Source of the DNA: Oscillospiraceae bacterium
GTDB lineage: Bacteria > Bacillota > Clostridia > TANB77 > CAG-508
NCBI GenBank assembly: GCA_009778695.1
Contig: WRFS01000011.1
Coordinates: forward strand, 1 to 53,983
DNA: 53,983 bases
Direction of reading: 5' to 3'
Shown here: one piece after another, positions 25,063 to 35,107 of the stretch
Position numbering within the stretch: position 1 is the stretch's first letter
How the letters are laid out: every line of letters begins with the position of its first letter
Notes under the pieces: generated by a model
The model's input: only the letters and a program-made list of their open reading frames with translations
Databases searched by the model: none
Told to the model about the DNA's origin: nothing
Made by a program: the position numbers and the translations under genes

Positions 25063-27295
25063 TATTCAATTTCTCCTCTCCAAGTTGTGATGAAGCTATT
25101 TCATAGTATTCTTTACACGACTTTAATAATTCTTCATGCGTACCTTTACCTACTATTTTTCCATGATCTAAAACAACAATTTGCTCAGCATACATTATGG
25201 TACTTACTCTCTGAGCAACTATTAAAATAGTACTTTCAGCAGTATAAGATTTTAATGCAGCTCTTAAGTCAGCATCCGTTTTAGAGTCTAATGCTGAAAA
25301 TGTATCATCGAAAATATATATTGGCGGCTTTTTAACTAATGCTCTTGCAATAGCTAAACGTTGTTTTTGTCCTCCAGATACGTTAGTTCCACCTTGGCTG
25401 ACTTCTGAATCTACTCCATCTTCTTTTTCATCAACGAAGTTCTTTGCTTGTGCCACTTCCAAAGCTTTTTCTATTTCTGGATAATCTGCATTTCTATTTC
25501 CATATTCTATATTTGATTTTATTGTGCCACTAAACAGTATTCCTTTTTGTGAAACATATCCAATTTCATCACGTAAATCATGTTGTGTAACATCTCTTAT
25601 ATCTATATCATCAATTAAAATCTTACCTCCTGTAACATCATGAAATCTTGGTATCAAGTTAATTAATGTAGATTTTCCTGAACCTGTTGAACCTATAAAT
25701 GCTGTTGTTTCACCTGGCTTTGCAATAAATGAAATATTACTTAATACATCTGTATCAGCACCTTCATATCTAAAACTTACATCTCTAAATTCAACTCTAC
25801 CTTTGTTATCTTTTTCAAAATGTTTTGGATCTTTTGGATCTTTTATTGAAATAGCTTGACTTAAAACTTCAGAGACACGGCCTCCAGAAACAGCAGCTCT
25901 TGGCACCATAATAAACATCATTGAGAACATTAAGAATGCCATTATTACTTGCATTGCATAAGCCATGAACGCTAACATATCTCCAACTTGTATAGCCGAG
26001 TTAGCTATTTGATGTGCTCCAACCCATACTATTAATAATGATACTAGGTTGAAAAGAAGCATCATAATTGGCATTACAAACATCATTACTCTGTTTATAA
26101 ATAGGTTATTCTTTGTAATATCTTGATTTGCCTTATCAAATCTGTTTTCTTCAAATTTTTGTGTACCAAAAGTTCTAATAACTAAAAGACCTGACAAATC
26201 TTCTCTTGTAACTAGGTTTAATCTATCTGCTAATTTTTGCATGATTCTGAATTTTGGCATTGCAACAACAAGCACCACTCCCATTAATACCAATAAGAAT
26301 GCTACTGCCATTGCTATAATCCATGCCATTGATGGTGCATGGTGAAGTGCCATAATAACACCACCAACACCTATAATTGGAGCATAACAAATCATTCTTA
26401 TAGCCATTACCAAGAAATTTTGCAGTTGCGTAATGTCTTGTGTTGTTCTTGTAATTAAAGAAGCAACACTAAATTTATCAAATTCATTATTCGAGAAACT
26501 TTCTACTTTTGCAAATACATCTTTACGAAGGTTTCTTGCAATACCTGTTGCAATTTTAGATGAACAAAACGAAACAACAACGGTAGCAATTCCTGAAACT
26601 AAAGCAAGTTCTAGCATAAGTATCCCTGTATTGATTATATATTTATTTTGTATTTGATTAGTATCCATTCCTAATTCTTTATAAAATCCTTTTGTAATAG
26701 CTATACCTATTTGAGATTTCATTAAATCGGCAGTGTTTTGCCCTGCTTCTCTAGCAGCATCTATATCTGATGAAGGCGTACTTTGCAACATTGGAAGCAT
26801 ATCATATAATTTTGTTACATCAAGGTTAGATGTATCGCTCATTGAAGTTTCTCCAGTTGATCCTTGTGAGAACATGCTTGGAAATTTAATTTTCAAAAAA
26901 TTAAAAAGTGTACTGCTAGCTTCGCCAAAAGCTGAATTTAATTCATCTTGGTTGCTTGGTTTTTCATTGGTTAAAACATAGACATTTTCAGTTGCTAATA
27001 ATGGATATTTATCAACATCTGACTGACTACTTTGACCTGAAGTTAATAGTGTATAAGACTGATCAATCACAGCTTTTTGAGTATCAGTCATAAAAATTTT
27101 CATAAGTGTTAAACCATTTTCGCTAATTGCTGTTGGTGCTGCGTTTTCAATACCGTTTTGTTGAATTCCAACATTTACTATATCAGATGTATAGTTTGGT
27201 ATATTTAAATCGCAATATGCCTGTACAAACAACAATAGCATTGCAAATATAAGTATAAATGTAAATGGTTTTAAATATTTTCCTAATTTTAACAT
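25055..27295 (-). CDS. ABC exporter subunit (first half of heterodimer)
   Basis: 746 residues. After the first transmembrane helix it has a large extra loop (about residues 30-210) rich in Ser, Thr and Asn that is probably extracellular, then five more helices and a nucleotide-binding domain: Walker A GSTGSGKST, signature VSGGQKQR, Walker B IYIFDDTFSALD. The Asp in the place of the catalytic Glu (FDD rather than DE) is usual in the degenerate site of heterodimers. A MarR regulator gene lies 20 bases upstream, so control by MarR is very likely. Confidence 0.9.
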   Translation of the reverse strand: MLKLGKYLKPFTFILIFAMLLLFVQAYCDLNIPNYTSDIVNVGIQQNGIENAAPTAISENGLTLMKIFMTDTQKAVIDQSYTLLTSGQSSQSDVDKYPLLATENVYVLTNEKPSNQDELNSAFGEASSTLFNFLKIKFPSMFSQGSTGETSMSDTSNLDVTKLYDMLPMLQSTPSSDIDAAREAGQNTADLMKSQIGIAITKGFYKELGMDTNQIQNKYIINTGILMLELALVSGIATVVVSFCSSKIATGIARNLRKDVFAKVESFSNNEFDKFSVASLITRTTQDITQLQNFLVMAIRMICYAPIIGVGGVIMALHHAPSMAWIIAMAVAFLLVLMGVVLVVAMPKFRIMQKLADRLNLVTREDLSGLLVIRTFGTQKFEENRFDKANQDITKNNLFINRVMMFVMPIMMLLFNLVSLLIVWVGAHQIANSAIQVGDMLAFMAYAMQVIMAFLMFSMMFIMVPRAAVSGGRVSEVLSQAISIKDPKDPKHFEKDNKGRVEFRDVSFRYEGADTDVLSNISFIAKPGETTAFIGSTGSGKSTLINLIPRFHDVTGGKILIDDIDIRDVTQHDLRDEIGYVSQKGILFSGTIKSNIEYGNRNADYPEIEKALEVAQAKNFVDEKEDGVDSEVSQGGTNVSGGQKQRLAIARALVKKPPIYIFDDTFSALDSKTDADLRAALKSYTAESTILIVAQRVSTIMYAEQIVVLDHGKIVGKGTHEELLKSCKEYYEIASSQLGEEKLNNE

Positions 27296-27315
27296 AAAAT
27301 TGTATTCTCCCTTTC

Positions 27316-27759
27316 TTATTGCTTACTATCTTTTGCAATAATGTATAATTTTTCTAATATTCTGATTAATTCTTCGGTGTCTTTTTTCCCTAGCTTTGTT
27401 ATTAAGTTTTTGGTTAATTTAGAAAATTCCTTATGAGCTTTTTCCAAAACCTCTTTACCCTTTTCAGTTAGTTTAACGTATACAACTCTTCTATCTTCAT
27501 TTGTTCTAATTCTTTCTATTAAACTTTTTTCTTCAAGTGAATTTAACATTTGTGATGCCGTTGGCTTTGCAATTTGTAGCTTTTCAATGATTTCTGTAAT
27601 TGTTACAAGTTTATCCTTATTTCCGTTAATTGTTTTTTCAATTGACTTAAGCATAAAAAATTCGGCTCTAGTTAAATCATTACTTGGTTTTTGAAAGTCT
27701 TTAATTTTTCTAAATTTTGCCATTGTTTCTGATAATTTCTTTTCTAAATCACCTTCCAT
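27316..27759 (-). CDS. MarR family transcriptional regulator
   Basis: 147 residues with the winged helix signature ITEIIEKLQIAKPTASQMLNSLEEKSLIERIRTNEDRRVVYVKLTEKGKEV. It is the first gene of the marR-ABC-ABC operon, and a perfect 25-base inverted repeat covers its promoter. It most likely represses the exporter operon and responds to an exported compound. Shine-Dalgarno GGAGGAGGGGTG. Confidence 0.9.
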   Translation of the reverse strand: MEGDLEKKLSETMAKFRKIKDFQKPSNDLTRAEFFMLKSIEKTINGNKDKLVTITEIIEKLQIAKPTASQMLNSLEEKSLIERIRTNEDRRVVYVKLTEKGKEVLEKAHKEFSKLTKNLITKLGKKDTEELIRILEKLYIIAKDSKQ

Positions 27760-27789
27760 CTAAATCACCCCTCCTCCAATTTATATAAC

Positions 27790-27859
27790 AAAATAGTTTT
27801 GTATAATAATAGTTTTATAACATAACTATTATTATACAAAACTATTTTAAATTTGTCAA
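27790..27859 (-). promoter_or_regulatory. marR-ABC operon promoter with MarR operator
   Basis: A perfect inverted repeat with 25-base arms (27790-27814 and 27824-27848) and a 9-base centre. On the minus strand TTGACA (plus 27854-27859) and TATAAT (plus 27831-27836) are 17 bases apart, so the upstream arm covers the -10 and most of the spacer, and the downstream arm covers the transcription start. Confidence 0.85.
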
Positions 27860-27877
27860 GGCTTTTTAAAAAATTTT

Positions 27878-28013
27878 TTTGTAGGGGCGAACATTGTTCG
27901 TCCGGCACTATAATTATCTCGTTTTTCAATAATTTTATCAAATTCCTCTGGTCCCGGGTGAACATTGTTCGTCCGGACGAGCAATGCTCGCCCCTACATA
28001 TACAATCCTAATA
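27878..28013. repeat. GGGGCGAAC composite repeat, full copy
   Basis: Contains a palindrome at about 27882-27906, the conserved spacer (ACTATAATTATCTCG, TTTTTCAATAATTTTATC, AAATTCCTCT), and two adjoining palindromes (about 27954-27978 and 27977-27998), then CATATACAATCCT. It is like 18600-18713 in inverse, with one extra palindrome. It sits between the MarR promoter and the deacetylase gene. Confidence 0.8.
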
Positions 28014-28016
28014 ATT

Positions 28017-28802
28017 TCATCTCGCATAACGATATACGGTATTTTCTATTTTACCCTGCTTAGCAAGTATTAATGTTTCAACAGTTACAAAAACATAGCC
28101 TTCTGATTTTAACTTTTCTATTGTCATTTTAGTTGCTTGCACACACGCTGGAAAAGTATCATGCATTAGAATAATGTCTCCATCTTGCACTTTAGACATA
28201 ATAGAATTATATACTTTGTTCGCACTGGTTGTTTGCCAATCCAAAGTATCTATATCCCATAATATAATGGGCATATTAACAATTGTTTTTATTTTATCTG
28301 TAACTTCGCCATATGGCGTTCTAATCATATTTGGAGTTACTCCTGTTATTTCCTTTAAAATATTATTCGTTTTGTTTATTTCAAATTGTATCTTATCACT
28401 AGAAAGAGCTACAAATTGCTTATGGTCGTATGAATGATTGCCAATTTGATGTCCTTCTGCAACAATCCTTTGTAAAATTTCTGGAGAAGCTTCAGCATTA
28501 GAGCCTAATATAAAGAAGGTTGCTTTTGAGTCTTCTTCTTTTAATATATCTAATAATTCAGGAGTATATTTTTTGTTAGGTCCATCATCATATGTAAGGG
28601 CAACTAATTTTTTACCTTTCAACTTATCAAGATTTTCTTGGGATATTACGATACCTTTTAATGCTAGAGTTTTTGATAATATTGAAGAAGTATGTGTATT
28701 TTTTTTAATATTATATAATAGTATAATTACTAATATAAATAAAATTAATAGTATAATTGCCAAAATAACTCTTTTAGGCTTAAATATCATTTTTACATTC
28801 AT
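28017..28802 (-). CDS. polysaccharide deacetylase family protein
   Basis: 261 residues from ATG 28802 (a TTG 18 bases upstream is also possible; neither has a clear ribosome site). One N-terminal membrane anchor (about 12-33) and a NodB domain: TYDDGPN (catalytic Asp and metal Asp), HQIGNHSYDH (metal His pair), RTPYGEV and LMHDTF. It probably removes acetyl groups from peptidoglycan or another glycan outside the membrane. It directly follows nrdR, about 30 bases apart. Confidence 0.88.
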   Translation of the reverse strand: MNVKMIFKPKRVILAIILLILFILVIILLYNIKKNTHTSSILSKTLALKGIVISQENLDKLKGKKLVALTYDDGPNKKYTPELLDILKEEDSKATFFILGSNAEASPEILQRIVAEGHQIGNHSYDHKQFVALSSDKIQFEINKTNNILKEITGVTPNMIRTPYGEVTDKIKTIVNMPIILWDIDTLDWQTTSANKVYNSIMSKVQDGDIILMHDTFPACVQATKMTIEKLKSEGYVFVTVETLILAKQGKIENTVYRYAR

Positions 28803-28831
28803 ACTATTAATTTTATTCAAACATTATTTTA

Positions 28832-29287
28832 CTATTCATCTTTAAGCAGTTTGTTTATTTCTTCTAAAAATAAATTTACATCTTTAAACTCTCTATATAC
28901 TGACGCAAATCTAATGTAGGCCACCTCATCTAGTTTTCGTAATTTTTCCATGACCATTTCCCCTATTTCTTTGGTTGATACTTCTTTTTTTAATTTGTTT
29001 TTGATGTCTTGCTCTGTTTCATCTACTATGTGTTCCATTTGAGATAATGTTACTGGCCTTTTTTCGCAAGCGGTAATAATCCCATTTAATATTTTTTGCC
29101 TATTGAATGTTTGAGACGTTCCATCTTTTTTTAAAACTATAATAGGAGTGTCTTCTACTTTTTCATAGGTGTTGAATCTGTTCCCGCATTTTTCACATTC
29201 TCTTCTTCTTCTAATTGTTGTTCCATCTTCATTAGGTCTTGAATCTATTACTTTAGATTCAGGGTGGCTACATTCTGGACATTTCAT
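28832..29287 (-). CDS. nrdR: transcriptional repressor NrdR
   Basis: 151 residues, the usual length. The N-terminal zinc ribbon has CPEC and CEKCGNRF pairs with VIDSRPNEDGTTIRRRREC, followed by the ATP-cone (about 49-139) with VLKKDGTSQTFNRQKI and VAYIRFASVYREF. Represses ribonucleotide reductase genes in response to (d)ATP. Its ATG overlaps the ppdK stop by 4 bases, implying coupled translation. No NrdR box was sought elsewhere. Confidence 0.95.
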   Translation of the reverse strand: MKCPECSHPESKVIDSRPNEDGTTIRRRRECEKCGNRFNTYEKVEDTPIIVLKKDGTSQTFNRQKILNGIITACEKRPVTLSQMEHIVDETEQDIKNKLKKEVSTKEIGEMVMEKLRKLDEVAYIRFASVYREFKDVNLFLEEINKLLKDE

Positions 29288-31909
29288 ATTTTTAATCCTT
29301 TCAATACTGCTTGAGCAGCTGCTAATCTTGCAATTGGAACTCTAAATGGTGAACATGAAACATAGTTTAATCCTGATTTTTGGCAAAACTCTATAGATGC
29401 TGGATTTCCTCCATGCTCGCCACATATTCCTAATTCTAATTTAGGATTTGTTTCTCTTCCACACCAAGCTGCCATTTGAACCAATTTCCCTACGCCTTGT
29501 TCATCAATTCTTTGGAATGGATCATAGTCATATATTTTTTTATCATAATAATCATTTAAAAATTTGCCAGCATCATCTCTGCTAAATCCAAATGTCATTT
29601 GGGTTAAATCGTTAGTTCCAAATGAGAAAAATTCAACTTCTTTTGCAATATCTCCTGCTAGTATTGCAGCTCTTGGAACTTCTATCATGGTTCCAATTGT
29701 ATATTTTAAATTTGTTTTCTTTTCTTTTAAAACTTTTTCTGCTTCTTCTACTATTAAGCCCTTAACATATTTTAACTCTTTTACATCTCCAATTAATGGA
29801 ATCATTATTTCTGGCGTAACTTTAATCCCTTCATTTTGCACAGAAATTCCAGCTTCAATTATTGCACGTGTTTGCATTCTTGTTATTTCTGGAAACGATA
29901 CACTTAATCGGCAACCTCTGTGTCCCATCATTGGGTTAAATTCTTGTAATTCATTTATTGTTTCTTGTACTTCTTTAATTGTACGTTTCATATCTTTGGC
30001 AAGCTTTTTTATTTCATCTTCTTCTGTTGGCAAAAATTCATGCAATGGCGGATCTAATAAACGGATTGTAACAGGATACCCTTTCATTTCTCTGAATAAT
30101 CCTTCAAAATCAGACTTTTGCATTGGTAGAAGCTTAGCTAAAGCTTTTTCTCTTTGCTCCACTGTTTTAGCAAGAATCATTTCTCTCATTATAAATATCC
30201 TCTTCGCATTAAAGAACATGTGCTCCGTTCTGCAAAGTCCAATTCCTTCAGCCCCAAAGTTATATGCTTGTTTTGCATCATTTGGAGTATCTGCATTAGT
30301 TCTTATCTGTAACTGTCTATATTTATCTGCCCATTTCATAATAGTTGCAAAATTTCCAGAAACACTTGCTTCTATAGTTTTTATTTTTTCACCATATATA
30401 TTTCCAGTTGCTCCATCTAAAGAAATATAGTCGCCTTCTGCATGTTTGTTTCCTTCTGAATCGGTAAAATATTTTTCTTCCTCATTTACTATAATTTCTC
30501 CACATCCCGCTACACAACAAGTTCCCATACCTCTTGCTACAACAGCTGCATGTGAAGTCATACCTCCTCTTACAGTTAAAACTCCGCTCACAAGAATGCA
30601 TTCCCTCAATATCTTCTGGAGAAGTTTCATTTCTTACTAAAATCAGGTCTTTTTCTCCTTCTTTTTTTAACTCAACTGCTCTTTTTGCTGTAAATACTAC
30701 TTTCCCCGTTGCTGCTCCTGGAGACGCTGGTAGTCCTGTTGCAATTATTTTAGCTTTTTTTAATGACTCTTGGTCGAAATTTGGATGTAAGACTTGATCC
30801 AATTGTTTTGCATCAAGTCTTAAAAGAGCTTGTTTTTCTGTAATTAATTTTTCTTCTACTAAATCTATTGCTATCTTCAAAGCAGCTTCTGCGGCTCTTT
30901 TCCCATTCCTAGTTTGAAGAATATATAATTTCCCTTTTTCTATTGTAAATTCTAAATCTTGCATATCCTTAAAATATTTCTCTAATTTATTTGCATAAGT
31001 TACAAAACTTTCATATGCTTCAGGATTTACCGTTTTTAATTTATCAATTGGTTGAGGTGTCCTAATTCCTGCAACAACATCTTCCCCTTGAGCATTCATC
31101 AGGTATTCGCCATATATTTTATTTTCGCCATTAGAAGGATTCCTTGTAAATGCAACACCTGTCCCTGAAGTTTCTCCCATATTCCCAAACACCATTTCTT
31201 GAACATTTACAGCAGTTCCCCAATCGCTTGGAATTTCATTTAATTTTCTATATGTTATGGCTCTCGGATTATTCCAAGACCTAAACACAGCTTTAATTGC
31301 CTCCATTAATTGAGTTTTAGGATCTTGTGGGAAATCAGACTTAACCTCTTTTTTATATATTTTTTCAAATTTTTGAACTAAAACAGAAAGGTCTTCTGCT
31401 GTTAATTCTGTATCTGAATTAACTCCTTTTTCTTTTTTAAGTTCATCAAGTTCCTTTTCAAATAAGGACTTGTCAACTTCCATTACTACATCACTAAACA
31501 TTTGTATAAAACGTCTGTAACTATCATAAGCAAATCTTTTATTTGTTGATTTTAAATGTTCCACAACAGTATTATTTAATCCTAAATTTAATATGGTATC
31601 CATCATCCCAGGCATCGAAGCCCTTGCCCCAGAGCGAATAGAGATAAGTAACGGATTATTAACATCTCCAAATCTTTTTCCTGTTAGTTCCTCTAATTTT
31701 CTTAGTGAATTTAAAATTTCTTGTTCAATCTCCTCAGATATTTTCCCACCATCATTATAGTATTTTGTACATACTTCAGTTGTTACTGTAAAGCCATTTG
31801 GAATAGGCAGTCCTAAATTCATCATCTCTGATAAATTTGCTCCCTTTCCTCCAAGTAATTCTTTCATATTTGCATTTCCTTCGCTAAACATATAAACGTA
31901 TTTTTTCAT
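29284..31909 (-). CDS. ppdK: pyruvate, phosphate dikinase with an internal +1 frameshift
   Basis: About 875 codons in two frames. The first (31909 to about 30587) carries the nucleotide-binding domain from KKYVYMFSEGN to NETSPEDIEGMHSCE. After GAG an extra C (complement of 30586) gives CGG; skipping it reads GVLTVRGGMTSHAAVV, the catalytic-His domain, and on through the PEP/pyruvate-binding barrel (GTNDLTQMTFGFSRDD, CGEHGGNP) to 29284. All domains are intact, so only one base is at fault. The second frame lacks its own ribosome site. The enzyme interconverts PEP and pyruvate with AMP and PPi. See the CGG findings. Confidence 0.9.
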
Positions 31910-31968
31910 AAGTTCCTTCCTTTCTTCTTTCTTGTTTTAGTATTTGTAAATTTTATATAATTATTACA

Positions 31969-32098
31969 TAGTAGCTTCTGGAGGTTAGATATATTATTTT
32001 TAAAAAAGTGCCTGACAGCCCTTTGAGGCATACGGATTACCCCTTGACCTGGAAGGCCTTTTTTAAAAATAATATATCTAACCTCCAGAAGCGGACTT
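31969..32098. repeat. covarying hairpin repeat, copy R3
   Basis: Perfect 35-base arms (31974-32008 and 32058-32092), the longest here. Core type A on the minus strand, with GGTCAAGGGGTAATCCGTAT and GGGCTGTCAGGC. Ends TAGTAGC and GCGGACTTA. It lies upstream of ppdK. Confidence 0.9.
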
Positions 32099-32177
32099 AT
32101 TGTAAATATGTCAAATTTTCATCATTATGTTTACTTTTTTCATCGTACAAGTTTACTTTATTACAGACCCGCATGTA

Positions 32178-32207
32178 TGTGGATAATGTGCATAACTCTG
32201 TGAATAA
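32178..32207 (+). promoter_or_regulatory. cluster of three DnaA boxes
   Basis: TGTGGATAA (32178-32186), TGTGCATAA (32187-32195) and TGTGAATAA (32199-32207) all face the same way; the first is a perfect DnaA box. The surrounding 32101-32295 is AT-rich and gene-free, with TTTTCGACA at 32212-32220. It could be a DnaA-regulated or DnaA-titrating site; no dnaA or dnaN gene is near. Confidence 0.55.
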
Positions 32208-32295
32208 CTTATTTTCGACATTTTCCGAGATTGCGATATCAACATTTACATTCAGTAAAAATTTTTATGGTAACTTTGTAAAAAAGTACAATCCA

Positions 32296-34230
32296 TTATG
32301 TCGCCAGTATATTTGCTAACTCTTCTGCAAATTCCTTTAAAATAACTATCTTTATATTATTGCCTTTATTAGAAATATATTCGTCAGTTATATCCTTTAA
32401 TTGCTTTAATTTTTTCATTTCTGGCTTTAATTTATCCATATATAATTTATACCTATTTTGAAAAATTTCTTTTATTGTTACAATATCTTCATTATTTGCA
32501 CATGCAAGCCTTTGGAACAATTGTATCATATCGTAATACTTCAGCATTGGAACATCCATACATTCTTGAGCAAACTTTTCATAAAAATTTTCCATTTTCA
32601 TAGGTATACATTTGAAAATTTCTTCTGCTTTTTCAATATACATTTTTTCTTTAAGCCTTAAGTTAATTTCAATAAAATATTTAAAAATTTCTTCCATGCC
32701 TTCACCAACTTCAGACACTCCAAGGTTTAATAGTTCTTCTTCAGCATTTGCACAATATTCTGAAGATAATGAAGCTAGGTTTAATCCAGTAAAAAATATA
32801 TTTTTTATATTCAATATATTATAACTAATCAACCCCTTAGATATAAAATAGCTGAAATATGCATATAATTTGACAATTTCTATAGGTTTTAGTTTCCCCT
32901 CCTTAACATCTTCTATTACATCTTCTATTACTTTAGGGAATTGATCTTCGTTTATTTTCCAGTATTCTTCTGTTAATAATCTTTTGTATCCTGGCAATTT
33001 TTCAGTATCAACGGTATTTATTATTGTTTCCATATTTTCTTTAAATACCTTCATATCGAAAATTCTAGTACGAACATATAATTCTATAAATTTAAAAAAT
33101 CTATATTCTGCCTTAAAATTGAAATAATAGTTATTGTCGAACTCTTTAATATAAAACTGTCTATTATCCATGAACACTCTTGAAGACACTAATATTGATT
33201 TATATTCTTCATTGTTCATAATATTTAAAAATTTATCCTTTGTTATTTTCCCAGATTTAATTTCAAAAGAAATTGCTATTGTAAATATCATCATCGTTTG
33301 AAGAACTCTATAATTTGTGTTTGGATAGTGTTTATTCACCGTCAAATATATTTTAGCGAAATCATTCAATGCATGTTTAAGTATTCTTAAATTTTTCGTA
33401 CCACTTTTATTGAACGTAGAAATTATTAAGTTTGTGTTCGTTCTTAAGAACCTAATTAAATCTGAGTTTGATTCGTATCTCATTAATAGTCCATTTATTA
33501 TGTATGTGAATTCGGGTTTATATTCAAATGTTTCACCAATTAATTTTTCTTTTATTCTTTCATAATCATTGGCTTTATCAAATACATATTCAATCTTGTC
33601 CCTGATTTTTTCAACCATTGGTTTATCGGTTATATTTAGGTCGCCTTCTTTATCCAGCAAATAAGTTGCAATAAAAGTTTTCATTTCTAAGTTAGTGCTT
33701 TTTAATTTTGTTGAAAGCTCCTTTTCATTGCATATTATTATTGTTTTTATGTGATCATGTTCAACAAAATTATTAATATAACCAAGTATATCAATAACAT
33801 CCACATTTGCTCTTTCCAAATCATCAAAACATAATATTTTATCATCTGTATTAAAAAATTCTTTATAATCTATTTTGTCGCCATTTTGTGTAACACCAAA
33901 AAAGTTTGCCATGTCTAAGCCCGTTTTTGCATATTCAGGTATGGAATTTTGACTATTTAAGTCCATATATCTTTTTAAGTTTTTATCCATTAACTGTGTA
34001 GTTTCAATAAATATTTTTTTGCTTATATCTTCCAAATTAGATACACCGTACAAAGACATATATATTGTTGTATATCTTTTTCCGTTTAATTCTAATGCTT
34101 CAATTTTCTTTCTTATTTGATGGTTCCAAAAATAGGTTTTTCCGCTTCCCCATTCGCCGTTAATCATAATCGCATAATCTGTGTAATCAGATTTAACGTA
34201 GTCTAGTATGCTTTCTACCAAGTCTTCCAT
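32296..34230 (-). CDS. KAP-family P-loop NTPase
   Basis: 644 residues. Walker A GEWGSGKT (about 26-33) and Walker B KILCFDDLERA (about 132-142), then a NNFVEHDHIKTIIICNEKEL segment: the layout of KAP P-loop NTPases. The long C-terminal part is alpha-helical with no motif I know. Members with no membrane insert, as here, occur in accessory regions and some take part in phage defence; the role of this one is unknown. Shine-Dalgarno GGGGGAGG. It stands alone between ppdK and comF. Confidence 0.75.
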   Translation of the reverse strand: MEDLVESILDYVKSDYTDYAIMINGEWGSGKTYFWNHQIRKKIEALELNGKRYTTIYMSLYGVSNLEDISKKIFIETTQLMDKNLKRYMDLNSQNSIPEYAKTGLDMANFFGVTQNGDKIDYKEFFNTDDKILCFDDLERANVDVIDILGYINNFVEHDHIKTIIICNEKELSTKLKSTNLEMKTFIATYLLDKEGDLNITDKPMVEKIRDKIEYVFDKANDYERIKEKLIGETFEYKPEFTYIINGLLMRYESNSDLIRFLRTNTNLIISTFNKSGTKNLRILKHALNDFAKIYLTVNKHYPNTNYRVLQTMMIFTIAISFEIKSGKITKDKFLNIMNNEEYKSILVSSRVFMDNRQFYIKEFDNNYYFNFKAEYRFFKFIELYVRTRIFDMKVFKENMETIINTVDTEKLPGYKRLLTEEYWKINEDQFPKVIEDVIEDVKEGKLKPIEIVKLYAYFSYFISKGLISYNILNIKNIFFTGLNLASLSSEYCANAEEELLNLGVSEVGEGMEEIFKYFIEINLRLKEKMYIEKAEEIFKCIPMKMENFYEKFAQECMDVPMLKYYDMIQLFQRLACANNEDIVTIKEIFQNRYKLYMDKLKPEMKKLKQLKDITDEYISNKGNNIKIVILKEFAEELANILAT

Positions 34231-34323
34231 GAATTCCTCCCCCTTTGTGCTTATAAATTGTTTTTCACATATTTTTTTCTATACTAATTTTATTTATCAA
34301 TAAAGCCATGCTCCCACATATTT

Positions 34324-34968
34324 CTAATCTTTCGCCAGCGTGAGCACTCCAATTTGTTTTGGTTGTGCTTGTTTTACCGTTTTTATACATTCACTCACAG
34401 TACTGCCAGTTGTGTATATGTCATCGAATATCAAGACTTTCTTATTTTTTAAAATTCTATCATTTTTTAAAGCATACACATTTTTTACATTTTGTATTCT
34501 TTCTATTTTATTTAATGTACTTTGTGATATATTATTTTTTTGTTTTATTAACGTATTTGTCGTTATTTGTATTTTTAAGTTCTTTGCTAATTCTTTTGCT
34601 ATTAATTCAGATTGGTTGTATCCTCTTGATTTTTTTCTGTTTTTATGAATTGGAACGGGTATTATTATATCGTATTGCTTCAAAAAATTATTTGCTAGTT
34701 CATTTTTTATCACAATTTCTGAAAACATTTTAAATAAGTATGAATTTTCATGAAATTTGTATAAAATCATTTTTTCTCGAAGTATATTATCATATTTAAA
34801 AAGATACATATAGCCAATTTTATTGTTTTCAAGTTTTTCTAATTTTGGGTTTATATATTGTTTTATTTTTATGTTACATTTATTACATATAGAAATTTTG
34901 TTTATTTTTCCGCAAATACCACATACATTGGGATAAACTAGATTTAAAATTTCTTCTATATAGTTCAT
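34324..34968 (-). CDS. comFC: ComF family phosphoribosyltransferase-like protein
   Basis: 214 residues from ATG 34968, preceded by AGGAGG. The N-terminal zinc knuckle has CGIC and CNKC; the PRTase domain carries IIIPVPIHKNRKKSRGYNQSELIA and the PRPP loop VLIFDDIYTTGSTV. ComFC is linked to DNA uptake and natural competence in Firmicutes. The usual comFA helicase gene is not adjacent. Located alone, 93 bases downstream of the KAP gene. Confidence 0.88.
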   Translation of the reverse strand: MNYIEEILNLVYPNVCGICGKINKISICNKCNIKIKQYINPKLEKLENNKIGYMYLFKYDNILREKMILYKFHENSYLFKMFSEIVIKNELANNFLKQYDIIIPVPIHKNRKKSRGYNQSELIAKELAKNLKIQITTNTLIKQKNNISQSTLNKIERIQNVKNVYALKNDRILKNKKVLIFDDIYTTGSTVSECIKTVKQAQPKQIGVLTLAKD

Positions 34969-35051
34969 AAACCTCCTAAATTCTTCCAAGTACAGTATAC
35001 TATAAAGAAATAATTTTTACAAGAATTTTTTTACAGAATTTTTTGCAATAT

Positions 35052-35086
35052 AAAAACTCCCCTAACAATTGTTTAGGGAAGTTTTT
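35052..35086 (-). terminator. Rho-independent terminator
   Basis: AAAAACTCCCCTAAC / GTTTAGGGAAGTTTTT hairpin with T-run, after the 88-residue ORF. It may work in both directions. Confidence 0.75.
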
Positions 35087-35107
35087 CAAACTTCTTTGCG
35101 AATGTGG

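Noticed and set aside
27765..27965. 66-residue ORF upstream of marR
   Set aside because: It reads through the operator palindrome and a repeat, with no ribosome site; it is a chance frame.
32178..32207. Chromosomal origin oriC
   Set aside because: DnaA boxes are present, but dnaA, dnaN, rpmH and other origin genes are absent nearby and the cluster is small; I report it only as a DnaA-box cluster.
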